Origin: Takashimella koratensis
Taxonomy: Eukaryota > Basidiomycota > Tremellomycetes > Trichosporonales > Tetragoniomycetaceae
Direction: 5' to 3'
Length of the DNA: 64,000 nucleotides
Assembly (NCBI GenBank): GCA_003116875.1
Contig: BCKT01000007.1
Location: 670,365 to 734,364, forward strand
Positions 1 through 11,445 of the stretch are shown piece by piece; position 1 is the stretch's first letter; each line of letters starts with the position of its first letter. Under the pieces are notes generated by a model, which was not told the origin of the DNA, did no database searches, and worked only from the letters and a program-made list of their open reading frames with translations. A program made the position numbers and the translations under genes.

Positions 1-418
1 TCTCCAGCCAAACGATTTCTTCCCAGCCAATTCTTGAGCTAACTTTTTACCTTTGCCATAAGAGCCCCGGCCACGCAGTATATACAATGCTGGGAGCTGC
101 AGGTACCCTATCAGATGGTCCCCCCTCCCCCCCCCCCCCCCCCCCCCCCTCCCCGCGCCATTCTTTCGCTCAACGTCCTGTCTACGTACCCAGTGGTCAT
201 CTCTTACGTTCAGCCGGCTAACCGCTGTCCTGCCGAGTGCCTCGCCCGGTCGCGACGCCACTGAAACGGAACCGCTCCACCAACTCGAGTGATGTACGTA
301 CGTCGATCCAACCTTGCTTCACGTGATTCACCCTCAACTCCACCAACAACACGACTGCGATGCAATGCTTGCCATCACTGCTTCAACTTAACCCTCCTCC
401 CCCCTCGTCCAAGTCACC
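1..418. other. Upstream non-coding region with C23 tract
   Basis: I see no supportable gene here. The stretch holds a cytosine homopolymer (23 C at 127-149) and pyrimidine-rich sequence leading to the ATG at 419, as expected for a fungal promoter or leader. The left flank of the window cuts off anything further upstream. Confidence 0.5.
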
Positions 419-865
419 ATGACCAGTGTCAAGTTCACCCCCGGTCCTCATCCTAGCAGCGGCACCTCTACTCGCGCCTCTGCTTCTCCTTATCCCACAC
501 GGTCCACGGCTCCCGGTCCTCCCGTCCTATTCCCATCCGCCTCCACCTCCACCTCCACCTCCACCCCTTCTGCACTCAACGACGATACGCAACCCGCGTC
601 GTCGTCTTCCACTCACGCGATAGCCGCGGTCCCCGAATCAAGCCAAGAGTACTCGTACCCTTCTTCCATGGAAGACGCTGAACGCCAACCCCTCCTTCTC
701 GGTCGCGACAGAGACGGGATCAGGCGCAGAGGCGTCGCGTATACAATGTCGGTAGTCGTTCTCGTTCTCGTGGCTGTTGGCGTGATTGTCGGGTTTGGAG
801 GGTGGAGGTTGGGAAAGGGAGCAGGAGGCGGGCGGTGGCCTGGTGGGCCCGGTTGGATGGACTGA
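419..865 (+). CDS. Small Ser/Thr/Pro-rich protein with one C-terminal TM helix
   Basis: A single-exon frame of 148 residues that I do not recognise. Residues 1-75 are low-complexity Ser/Thr/Pro. Residues 84-101 are charged and contain a di-leucine stretch (ERQPLLLGRD). A hydrophobic segment at about 107-126 (TMSVVVLVLVAVGVIVGFGG) is followed by a short Gly/Arg/Trp tail. There is no N-terminal signal peptide, so the layout suggests a tail-anchored or type II membrane protein with a disordered cytosolic part; this is inference. The start at 419 has a good context (gtcaccATG). The coding claim rests on the clean hydrophobic helix in an otherwise non-coding neighbourhood. It could be a chance frame or one exon of a longer gene. 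Confidence 0.5.
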   Translation: MTSVKFTPGPHPSSGTSTRASASPYPTRSTAPGPPVLFPSASTSTSTSTPSALNDDTQPASSSSTHAIAAVPESSQEYSYPSSMEDAERQPLLLGRDRDGIRRRGVAYTMSVVVLVLVAVGVIVGFGGWRLGKGAGGGRWPGGPGWMD

Positions 866-3276
866 TGCGTAAGTCTAGGAGAGATTTGACGAGGCGGGTA
901 GGCTGAGTCAAGATGGACCAGAACCAGGATTGACAAAATGAATGCGCTTCGACGTGTGCCCGTGAATCCGAACCCGAGTTGCAATACACGATACGACATG
1001 ATACACGACACTTTTACCTACGACATCTACCTAACAAAAAGTACGACCACGACCACGAAACGCGTTGTCGTACCTGCTACTTATGTCTTGATTTCTGCGG
1101 GCGCGCGGGCGCGACTAGTGTTGTAGTCTAGCCTCACACTGATGTCGTGCTCTGCGACGTATATGTATTCACTCTGTACTACTGGCTGATATCGGTTGCG
1201 CGTGTTCTGCCCATCTGGTGGCGACAGCATGAAGCGTGCCTGAAAAAGAGGTCAGGTTTGCACGATGAGCCCTGTATTCGGCTTTCCTTAGTCTACGTTT
1301 CAGCTCCAGACCCTCACCTTGTCATACCCACACCAACGAACAATACCATGCACAGAATGAAATGCACGGTTCACTTGGAATCCCGGCCTCTGCAGACCTG
1401 TCATTTCTCCTCTTTCCTGCCCGCGCTCGTCTCTCCGTTCTTCGCGTTACGTTCTGTGCCCTCGCGTTTCTCACGGTCCTGGTGCGTGAGTGTGCGCCCA
1501 GACCTGGCCGATCGTTGAAGCGTGTTTCCCTCCTTGTTCTCTTTTCCCACCCTCCCACAGCCCAAGGACCACCACAGCTGACCAGATGTATCTCATACCC
1601 ACGCCCAACTCCACTTCCACACACGCAGACAAGCCTGCGCGCAGACCTCGACGCACCTTTGTGTTCGTGTTCTCGTAATGGCTCGGGCGTCGGCCACGCG
1701 CAACACGGTCACGTAAAGATGCCGGTCTGGTCTCAAGTCTCCCACCGAGTTGAGCCCAAAGACAGAGGCCGAAGACAGAGTACAGGGTTTAGGATCAAAG
1801 CAGAGTGCACGGAGGTGGACACCTTCGTGCAGACATTGCCGTGACTGTCGGGAAATGAGAAGGACCTCTTGGTTCTGGGCATCATTGTCATTGTCGCCAT
1901 CACCATCTCATCACCGCATCACATCTCATTCTAGTCGCTCCACCGACCGCCGGCCATCAGGTCCTCGTCCTCGCCTGTCTACATCACGGGCATCACCTTC
2001 ACTGTCCCCCGTCACTTATTCCCGGCTGCCCTCGCCCGCGTTCACCCTGCAACCGAGCGGCATCCGACATCAATCAACCTCCTCTAACCTTACCTCGACC
2101 TCACCCGCAGCCACCCGAAGAAAACTTTCACAAAGGAGGGGAAAACACGGGGGCGCCCTACTTACCTACAGTGCCTGCATCATCTTTATCGTCCACTCAC
2201 GACTCCCGGCGCCCGCTCTCAGGCCGACACGGGGCGGAGAGGTCGTACCATACCGAAATCAGGGGACACGAGATGGTGAGTGTCAGTGGAGGTGAAGGTG
2301 GGAGTGTGGGGTGCGGGCAGGGGCAAAGGCAGGCAGGCCGGCGGGAGGGCGGGCGGTGAGGGAGTGAAACGAAGCAGGTGCAAAACGTAGATTGCCGAGA
2401 GCGGGGGCGGGGGAGAGGGGCGAGGTGCGAGGCATGGTGTGATGGTGATGGCGATGACGAAGGTGGTGGTATTGGGAATCCCAATGTCGATGGTCACCAG
2501 CGTAGGCATGGGCATGACAGCAAGTCGAGGGTGATGATGATGAGCTGATCCTTGTCATCCACGTTTCCAACTTACCCCACCCAACCTACCCTCCCTCATC
2601 CTCGTCTCCTCCATCTCATCTTCACCCCCTCCCATCTCCTCTTCCCCTACCCGACTCTCCTCCATCCACCCTCGTCACCTCCCCTTCAGCTCTCATCCAT
2701 GTTTCTTGTCCCATCGCACATCGCAACGACCTAGTCTCAAACAGTCTTGATACCTCTCAACCTTGAATCATCCCGACCCGACACTGCAACGACGCACCGA
2801 CACCACCCATCCTCCGGCGGCAATGTCTAGTAAGATCTCATCGCCTCGATCACCCTTCCCTCCGTGACAATGTCAAACCTGCCCCTCCCGCCCTACTCGT
2901 CCCTCCCACATCCACAGCCTCGGCCACGCTCCCTTCATCTGCTTCTCCTCAATTCCCAGATCTCCCTCGCCTCCCTTTGTCGCCCAGACGTTGGAGAAAA
3001 AGAGGAGTAGCAACATCATCTTCACCTTCAACCTCTGCGCTTATCTCCCTTTCTGCTTAATATCCCCCTTCCCTTCTTTTCCTCCCTTGCCCCCTCTCTC
3101 CCCTCTCTCCCACAACCGCCGGCTGTTTGCCGTCTTGCCGTCTTTCACTCGCTCCTTTGACACCTTTCCTCAGACCATGTGAAGACCAGGCCTCAACCAT
3201 CTTTGTCCATTCCTACGCTAAACTAACACTTCATACACCAGTCTCCTCCCATGCCCGCTTCGTAGTCGAGTCCGGG
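866..3276. other. Long region without a convincing gene
   Basis: About 2.4 kb with only short, composition-driven open frames. From about 2560 to 3270 the plus strand is strongly C/T rich, like a long leader for the RhoGEF-like gene that follows. A short frame with a good context starts at 2823 and runs directly into a GTAAGA donor (2830). Joined to 2918-3006 it would encode a plausible Ser/Pro-rich segment, so extra 5' exons of the next gene may lie here. I cannot prove this from sequence alone. Confidence 0.35.
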
Positions 3277-5410
3277 ATGAGGCTGTTGAAATCTCGCCGA
3301 CCGTCGACTTCGACACCCGCGTCACCCTATACCTCAACTACGACCACAGAGAGCACCGAGGCTAACGACACTCGCCAGCGAGAGAGAACTCTGGGGTCGC
3401 GATCACGGACAGAAGATGGGCGGAGGCATGTTTCGTCTACACCTCCAGTATCTCGAGGGATCCTGCGCCGAGCAAAGACAGAGCAAAGAAGGAGCAGTAG
3501 CAGTAGTAGTTTCAGCTTGTAAGTCGCTTGCCTCTCTCGAACGACTTGATCAATGGCTGTGCTCTACTGTTTCCTGTACTTACCAACTCTCAGCTTCTCG
3601 AGAGCCTCTACCACTTCGCTCGTCCCTGTCTCCTCGCACGCAGAGGAACCACCACCCCTTGCCCCTGCTTCCGGATACACGCCGACCGACCTTCTCCCGC
3701 TCCCTATCCCCGACGACCAGCCCATTTTCGCCTCGCCCATCGAAGACCAGCCCCAGCCTTCGTCATCACCCCAGCCATCATCCCCACCCCCACCCTCTTC
3801 ACCCTCACTCGACCCTTCTCCCACACTTCGTACAGTCAAGACGTCAACGTCGTCCACCCCGGAATCAAGCTACCACTCTTCTCTGAACCGCCACTCATCC
3901 ACGACATCCTCCGGCGTCGAATCAACACTTCTCACGCCCGACTTGTCCCTGTCCACGCCCCTCCTTGCACCCCAGACCCCAAGATCACACACGTCCTTCG
4001 TGGTGCACGACGACGACGTTCAAGTCCGCAAAGAAGGATGGGAACTATTAGATGGCTACGAATTACCAGTACCCCGATACTCCCCGGCCGCGGAGGCTCG
4101 GCCCACCTCCCCAGACTCGGCGTCGGTTCAGACTGACGCCCCTACCATCTCGTCGACAAGCACGACCAAAGCCCGGGTGAGCCTCAGGGTGTCCACGTTC
4201 AACCTCGTCGAGACGGCAAGAGTACAAGAAGAGACCGAGGACGAAGGGAGAGAGACTGTCAAGGCCGAGTCGAGCGTAAACCGCCTTATCCGATCTTTCA
4301 GCCGGAAACGAGAACGTGCCGGTCGAGAAAGAGACAGAGGCCGTTCTTTCCCCCACCCACCCGTCACCCAACTCAGCCTTGAGAACGCATCAACATCGAT
4401 ACTCACTCCTCGGAGAGCACTGTCCCTGCGCCAGCCCGACTTGCCACGCTCACGGACTGAACCCGAGCTCACTCGAATCGCAAGGACATCTTCGCTCAGT
4501 GCACCGAGAAGGCAGACGGTGTTTGATATCGACGACGACGATCTCTTTCACCAGGCTATCAAGCAGCTGGAGCCGGCACAGGATCATAAACAGGAAGACT
4601 TTGTGGGGTCGCTACATGCTGCGAGGGAACTCGTAGGCGGAGAGAGGCGGTACAGCAGTATCCTAGAGACGGGGATCGAGGTGAGTTTATCTTAAAGAGA
4701 GGAATTATGAGAAAATGGATCTGACAAAGTGACAGATGATGCACGAATCGGGGGTTACTCGACCCACGTCACTCGGCTACCACCTTCCCCGACTCCTCCG
4801 ACTCAGTCTTGCCCTCTCCAGCCTATTTGAGAAAAACCCCTCAATCGAGGGGATCGCAGACGCCTTCTTGTCGCTCGAAGACGAGTTGACGGAAGAGTGT
4901 GGGGACTGGTCAACTCAGGTGGGGCCGGTGATAGCCGCTGGGTCGGGAGAGGTCATTCGTGCGAGGGATAGTTTGCATTTCTCTGATATCGTGAGTGTGG
5001 TTTCCTGTGTTGTCTCTCTGCTTCTTCCGACCCGGACATAACGCGGGGAGACTCGACGCTGCCCTCAAGGAGCTACTCGAGACAATGTGCAAAGCTTATA
5101 CCTCCAGATAATCGCCCCGACACAACGAGTGGCACGATACGAACTCCTCTTCCGCTCCATCCTCCGTCGCACGCCTCCCCAATCCTTGGCACACGCCAAG
5201 GTCCTCGCGGCCGTCGAGGCATCCCAACGCCTTGCGGCCGAATGCGACCGCCGGCAGACGCATGATCTGGAAAAGCTGCGAAGGAACTCGAATGGGCATT
5301 CGAGTGGGAATATGGGAGCAGGGAGCGCGTCACCTGTTAGAGGGAAGTTACAGCGACCGAGACCGATCTCGACAGTCGGTGGGAGCTGGATAAGGGCGAG
5401 CGTAGGGTAG
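3277..5410 (+). CDS. RhoGEF (DH domain)-like protein
   Basis: Probable guanine nucleotide exchange factor for Rho-type GTPases. Exons: 3277-3518, 3594-4680, 4736-4990, 5051-5410 (647 residues). Residues 1-400 are disordered and Ser/Pro/Arg rich. The DH region begins near residue 425 (RRYSSILETGIE) and continues through LSSLFEKNPSIEGIADAFLS to the diagnostic DH helix APTQRVARYELLF (550-562), which matches the family pattern P-x-Q-R-x-x-R-Y-x-L-L. No PH domain follows; the protein ends about 90 residues later. The third intron is uncertain: acceptor 5050 gives a 60-nt intron, acceptor 5107 a 117-nt intron, both in frame. The start is the first ATG of a frame already open upstream, and further 5' exons are possible. 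The family call is fairly sure; activity is not, because the middle of the DH domain is poorly conserved. Confidence 0.68.
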
Positions 5411-6743
5411 GCGCTTGTGGCTAGGTGAGAGCGAGGGTGAGGGGGAAGGGGGAGGAGACGTGTGGCTCGAACAAAGGTAGGGAGCGGCCAGCCCAGTGGG
5501 CGAGAGGATCAGACGTTCTCGGTACAAACTTCGCACACAAGAGTGACCTGAGATTAATCGACACTCGTCGCTTTGTTGTTTCGTTGTTTATGTAGCTACC
5601 AACTCGATCGATAAGGAATACGATACACGGCATCTCGATAGCTCCAACTCGGACCAGCTTCACAGGTTACGACTCAACCTTACGATTGATCACGATCCAT
5701 GACGATTGTCGGATAGTCCCTTACCTGCCCGGCCAACACGGTTTATATACCGGCTGACAACTCGTGATACTCTCGTACATGGTTCACATGAGGACACCAA
5801 GGTTCTTTGTTGTTTATAGCCAACCTCACTCCCCTCACAAGTCATTACCTAATCGCTCGTTTCCAAGGCTTCAGAATAGTCGGAGACCAAGTCCTTTGTA
5901 AAAACCCGACGAGGGTGTCATTCTATCATTCTGCTCGCGTGACCTATTTTCAGAGCCTGCAAAAAAACCTATACTACACAGCGATTCCGTCCCATTAAAT
6001 ACCAGACCGGAAGACCAAACGGCGTTGTGATTTGGATGTAGGGTCGGACGAGGGTGGGGAGGTACAGTATGCATGGACTGTGGATGTGAGGAATCGCAAC
6101 AAGGAGACCAGACTGGAGACTCGGGTGTAGGGCTAGGGCGGGTGACTCGGCCGGGCAGAGAAAGGACCGACGGCGCCAAGGAAGAGAAGGGTGGGTAACA
6201 ACTGGCTCCAGAGAAACGGGTCAACTTATCCTTGAGCACGACCAATGAACACCGCGCAGTGGTCAGTGTACTCCGTGGAGATCGTAGCGAAAGACCTTGT
6301 CCTGGATTTCAGATTTCACGGTTACTTTGGTTGCCACGGTAGACCCCTATCGATCGGGCGAGCCAGGCGCGACTCGGCCGCGAATTTTCACGTACGGTTG
6401 AGCCAAGCCAGCCGATATGCATCATCCTTGATCCATCAGAATCTGCGCCCTTGATTGTCCTCCTTTAACATCAACATCAAGCAAGACCCACCCAGACCCA
6501 CCCACGCCTTTGCTCCACCCTCGACCTCGACTTGATCGTCCTCGTCCTCGCCCTCTTAGCTCCATCGCATTCACCTCTTCCCGCGCCCACCTATCTATCA
6601 TTACCCCTACCTCTTCTCTCGCATCCCCATCCCCATTTCCATCCCCATCCCCTTTTCTTCCTACCTCTCAACACCTACCCACACACCTCCTCACTCTCCT
6701 CGCTGCCTCTCTCGATCCCTTGCCCCTCGCTCGCTCTCGCACA
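5411..6743. other. Intergenic region before FUR1
   Basis: I see no supportable gene. The first part is the presumed 3' flank of the RhoGEF-like gene. The last 250 bases are a C/T-rich leader (repeated ccccat units around 6625-6655) before the FUR1 start. A TATA-like string (tttatata) occurs near 5742 but is far from any start. Confidence 0.4.
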
Positions 6744-8529
6744 ATGCCAGGCCCATCCCTCTCCCCAACTACCCAAATCACCTCCCTCCCGGCTTCAGGG
6801 AGCAACGCCAATAAAGCCCCTTTGCCCGATAACGCCTACGTCTTACCTGCGACGACTCAGTTACAGGCTTTGTTGACGTTGATCAGGGACGAGAAGACGC
6901 AGCGGTGAGTAGCCCGAGGAACGATGCGATGCCGCCAGACCGAGCGACGATGGTGCTGTATCGTGGTAGATCAAGTGCCAGGGAGAATGGAGCTGATCAA
7001 ATTTGATTACCTAGGGGCGACTTTGTGTTGTGAGTGCGGACTGGAACCTAAGGCAAGACTACGAGCGACAAAAGCGTCAACACTCCTGAAGACTTGCACC
7101 CTATGCTGGTCATGGGCACAAAACTGATCGTCCCAGCTACTCGGACCGAATCATCCGTCTCCTCGTCGAGGAAGGTAAGCTGCCCACTCTGCTGCCCGAC
7201 AAGAAACACCGTTGATCCCGAACTTAGGTCTCAACCACCTCCCCGTCGTGCCGAAGACGGTACAGACCCCCGTCGGACTCGATTATGATGGTGTCGCCTT
7301 CCAGGGCCGAATCTGCGGCGTGTCTATCATGCGAGGTGAGTTGGGGCCTGAGGTTCCTTGGCGGGTCTTCGATGTTTCAAGGCAGGAGGGAGGATGTGGA
7401 ATCCGTTCTGGGCAAGGTGATAAAAGTGATGTCGCTGACTGTCTTCAGCGGGAGAGGTGAGCCATTGCGTCTTTGCAGCATTGAAAAGAAGCCGACGATG
7501 GAGGACGGGGGAATCGCGGAAAGCTAATCTATGTCTAGTCGATGGAAGCCGGTCTCAGGGACTGCTGTCGCTCAGGTAAGTCTGAGCTCTCATTTCCCTC
7601 TCCACGGAATCGCGATCAGTCTTGCATAAGGAGGAAGGGAAAGTGCTGACTAGGGAACAGTACGGATTGGAAAGGTGCGTTCATATACCTGGCTAAGACC
7701 GAGAGCATAAGTGGAACCAAAGTCGAAGTTTTAAAGTCAAGGTGCTGACGATCACTTGGCAGATACTTATCCAGCGTGTAAGTTGAACCAAGGGCAGATC
7801 TGGACGCCGATACCTCCGACGATGTCGGCGAAGGTAAACGGGAGTGGTGCTGATTTTTTGCAGGACGAGGAAACGGCCCTCCCCAAGCTCTTCGTAAGTC
7901 TGGTCACCCGTAGACAGCACCCGCATCTACTCAGGAGTTGAAGATCATGGTAGTCATTTGCTGACGCCACTGAAGTACGCCAAGCTGCCGGACGATATCG
8001 CGGACCGCTACTGTCTCTTGCTCGACCCCATGCTCGGTGAGTCACGAGCTGCGAGTTGAAAGTGGTACCGACAAACGCTAGTCAAAGCAGCTAACGACCT
8101 CACGAATAGCTACCGGTGGGTCGTGCATGAAAGCCATCGAGGTGTTGTTGTCTCATGGCGTCAAGGAGGAAAAGATCCTCTTCCTCAACTTGGTACGTAG
8201 CGTTGGAGGCAAAGGCGTGGGACGTCGGGTTTGGCTGATACCAAATGTAGATTGCCTCGCCAGAGGGGATCAAGAATGTCTGCTCAAAGTTCCCCAAGCT
8301 CAGGCTCGTGAGTTCTGTCAACGGCTTGGTGATGGGTTCACTTGTCGGCGTGCCTTTATCCATGCTGATACATCATCAGATCACTGCCTGGGTGGACGAC
8401 GGCCTGGACGAGAAGCAGTACATTGTCCCTGGTTTGGGTGACTTTGGAGACCGGTGAGTCTGGTGCTCTGTAGGCTGCGTAAGCGTTCAAAGCGATTGCT
8501 AACTCAGATACTACAGGTACTTTTTGTAA
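6744..8529 (+). CDS. FUR1: Uracil phosphoribosyltransferase
   Basis: Converts uracil and PRPP to UMP in the cytosolic pyrimidine salvage pathway. Fourteen exons: 6744-6904, 7015-7029, 7137-7174, 7228-7335, 7449-7456, 7539-7575, 7661-7674, 7763-7777, 7864-7893, 7976-8036, 8110-8192, 8251-8307, 8380-8453, 8517-8529, giving 237 residues, close to the usual fungal length. Family motifs in order: FYSDRIIRLLVEEGLNHLP, the GVSIMRAGESMEAGLRDCCR segment, RIGKILIQRDEE, the PRPP-binding loop LLLDPMLATGGS (about 156-167), and the C-terminal uracil-binding part with GDFGDRYFL at the end. The 15-, 8-, 14- and 15-nt exons are needed to keep conserved residues (for example R-A-G-E across the 8-nt exon), which is strong support for the model. 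This is a very intron-dense gene for its size. Confidence 0.96.
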
Positions 8530-8980
8530 GGGATTGAATGTATGTAAAGCAAGGCAGCAAGGCAGTGGTCGATGCATGGTTAACCTGGATGAGCTTTGGG
8601 TGGCAAGGAGGGTCAAGGTGCCACAGCGAGAAGGGGAGGGAGGGGGTGCCACAGTGGAGATAACTCCGCGTGGGTCATGATGGTGTGTATCCTAAAACGC
8701 CGATCGCTCCTTGGTCTTCCCTGCCTGGTGCGCCGACCCGTGCGCCGACCCTGTTGCATTAATTTTTATCTTCTCTCTTCTCTCCACTTACCAATCCACC
8801 ACCCATCCTATCCTATCCCTCACTCAACCCAACCTACTACCCGTAAGTCGCCGCCCGCACTCGCATCGACTATCTCGCACGCCGCAAGAGGGGGAGAGAT
8901 AGTCGCGAGCAGAGGTATCTGTGTGAGAAAAAGGAGAGTCGAGGTCTGACCAACGAGTGAAGAAACCAAAGACAAGAAAG
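8530..8980. other. Intergenic region FUR1-GIS2
   Basis: Contains the FUR1 3' flank and the presumed promoter and leader of the zinc-knuckle gene. I see no gene or structured element. Confidence 0.4.
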
Positions 8981-10567
8981 ATGTACGGTGCTCGATCGGG
9001 GAACTGCTTCAACTGTGGCCAGCGTGCGTCGAGGTGTTCTCTTCCCCCAACCCCAACCCCAACCCCCTTCCACCCTTCCCCATCCTCCCCTCCCTTGAGG
9101 TTGCTGTGTACGTGTGGTGTCGGGTGTGCGAGCGAGCGAGAGCGAGCGAGTGACTACACAAAAAAAAAGACCAAAAAAAAACCCCCACCATTCGTACATA
9201 GTCTCTTCCTTATGTCATCACCTACCTCTCTTGCCACCTCACGACCTGTGCATCAATCCAGCGTCTACATACTTTCATGGCTTGAGCCTTGGATGGACAC
9301 GTACTGACACTATATCTAGCCGGCCACGTCGCTTCGGCTTGCCCTAACGTGAGCCCACATTCCCTCCCACCAGAGATAAACAAAGCAGTGACTGCGACTG
9401 CTGCGAACTTTTTTTTTTTTTTTTTTTTTTTTTCAAAAAATTCCCCCTTCTGCAATGTTCCGTCCCGAGACGGTGAGCTGACAATGACTAGTCGGGTGTG
9501 CCCACTTGCTACGGCTGCGGACGTGAGTACCTCCTCCCTCTTCTACACCTCCCTCCCTCCTTGTCTTCGTCGTACACGCCGCTGACACCTCACAGAGCCC
9601 GGCCACTTAAGCCGCGACGTAAGCCCTCCCCATCTCGCACACGTGTCTCCTCTTCTCTTTCTCCGCTTCCGTTCTTCTCGGCTTCATATTCTGACGCGAC
9701 TTTTCTTGTACCTCTCACTCGAATTCCTTTCCACCTCGGCATTCGACACGCACAGTGCCCCCAGCCCAAGCCCAAGGCCTGCTACACCTGCGGCCAGGAG
9801 GGCCACATCTCGTCCGCCTGCCCCCAGGGCCCCGCGGCTGGCGGTGCGGCCGGTGGCTTCGGCGGTGCCGGCGGTGCCGGCGGCGAGTGCTACCGCTGCG
9901 GCAAGCCGGGTCACATTGTGAGTGGATCAGGTCTGCAAAATATCTGTTGCTATGCCTGGGGTTTTGGCGAATCCTTCCAGGCATTGGGTCAGGCAGAGAG
10001 GTATCGAGAAATCGTAAACTGACCACGACCTCTTCACCAGGCCCGAATGTGCCCCGAGTCTGGTGACGGCGCTTACGGCAACGGCGGCTACGGCGGCAAC
10101 TTTGGCGGTGGTGGCTTCGGCAACAAGTCGTGCTACGTGAGTTTTGATATCCCTATTGAGCTATGACCTAATCTCGCTTTTACCGCCCTTCGAGACCATT
10201 GCTGATTTCAACAGACCTGCGGTGGCGTCGGCCACATCTCCCGCGACTGCCCCTCTGGCCAGGCTGGCCGTGGCGGTTTCGGCGGTGGCGCTGGCTTCGG
10301 TGGCGGTGCCGTTCGCAAGTGCTACAACTGTGGCCAGTCTGGCCACATCTCCAAGGAGTGCCCCCAGGAGGCCCAGGGCCGCACCGTGAGTCCGGATTCA
10401 GTCGATCGATCTGCACTTTTAAACATCAACTGACGCTTATCGCTCCTTTCCTCTACTCTTGCTACCATGTCTTTTCTCGCCCGTTCACCGACCAGTGCTA
10501 CCGATGCGGCCAGGTCGGCCACATCTCCGCCGAGTGCCCCAACGCCTCTGGTGCTCCCGCCGCTTAA
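8981..10567 (+). CDS. GIS2: Seven-knuckle CCHC zinc protein (Gis2/CNBP type)
   Basis: Single-stranded nucleic-acid-binding protein expected to act in mRNA translation and stress-granule biology, as known for yeast Gis2 and animal CNBP. Exons: 8981-9023, 9320-9348, 9492-9522, 9596-9618, 9756-9917, 10041-10136, 10215-10385, 10496-10567 (208 residues). Seven C-x2-C-x4-H-x4-C knuckles are visible: CFNCGQPGHVASAC, CYGCGQPGHLSRDC, CYTCGQEGHISSAC, CYRCGKPGHIARMC, CYTCGGVGHISRDC, CYNCGQSGHISKEC, CYRCGQVGHISAEC. Gly-rich spacers separate knuckles 3/4, 4/5 and 5/6. The first knuckles are cut by introns inside the motif, so intact knuckles appear only after splicing. Intron 2 carries a 25-T tract. The start is the first ATG; the upstream in-frame codon is GTG. 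Confidence 0.93.
9409..9433 (+). repeat. Poly(T) tract, 25 T, in GIS2 intron 2
   Basis: An uninterrupted run of 25 thymidines, followed by a short A run, lies inside the second intron of the zinc-knuckle gene, about 60 bases before the acceptor. It is a homopolymer likely to vary in length; I infer no function. Confidence 0.9.
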
Positions 10568-11445
10568 GCGCGTCTCGATCGTAGCTGGACCGACCACCTA
10601 AACTCTGTCTAGTTACGGTGGTCTTCGGTCCTCGAAATCAAGGTGTTCGTTTGTTTATGTTCGTTTGAAGAAGAAATCGGTGTTTGTTCCCCCCCCCTCC
10701 TGCCCTATCCTGTTCAATCTCTACTCCCTCCTTATCGCCAATTGCCAATCGTCTGCCGGTGTTCATACTGGAATCAACTCGTCGACTGAATCGACAATTT
10801 TTCGATAATCGCTCTTTCCTCTCCAATCTGCCTCGGTCTCGTTGCTGTTCATAAGAAAAAAAACCTCCTTTCGCCATCTGTATCTCATTCTCCCATTTCG
10901 CCTTCTTTCCTCGGAATGGCTTAGTCCGGTCCTCGGTTCGACACTTGTTCTGAAGACCGACCTCGTCACAACAAAACGTTTTCCTCTTGCTCGTCTCGAC
11001 AAAGGGGGGAAACCGAAACCCGTCGCCGTGGTGGTGATTTTGAGTTGAAAAAGGGGGTTAGGTTACGTAGTAGTGGTAGTAGCGGGCGAGATGAAGAAAC
11101 GCGATATGATGATGTCGCGGTGTGTGTGCGAGTGTGTGCGAGTGTGTGCGAGTGTGTGCGTGTGTGAAAGTGTGAAGTGAAGTGAAGGCTGAGCGCAGTT
11201 GACGATGTTGACGAAGATGAAGACGTAGGCAAAGACGAGATATTTGAGCCGTCGAGTCGAAACAATCAGCAGTCCATCCAATCCATTCATTTCATCTCAT
11301 CATTGCCATTGAATAATCGCAGATCCAGCTCATGCATGTGACTTGTGTATCACCAATCTTTATCCTTCCGCCGTCTGTCCTACCTCAACTCTCTTTGCAC
11401 AGATCGACTCTGGCTTTGAATTCGCTGTCTCCAGACCCAATTTTT
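10568..11445. other. Convergent intergenic region with GT-rich simple repeat
   Basis: Lies between the 3' ends of GIS2 (+) and RPN13 (-). It holds probable 3' UTR sequence of both and a GT-rich tandem repeat at 11121-11166. I see no gene. Confidence 0.5.
11121..11166. repeat. Decamer tandem repeat (AGTGTGTGCG)4
   Basis: Four near-perfect copies of a 10-bp unit (first unit with T in place of A) are followed by a decaying TGTGTG tail. This is a simple microsatellite in the convergent intergenic space. Confidence 0.9.

Noticed and set aside
2823..3006. Extra 5' exons of the RhoGEF gene (7-nt exon plus 2918-3006)
   Set aside because: The joins keep frame and the peptide looks plausible, but no downstream acceptor gives a convincing continuation, so the start at 3277 is used.
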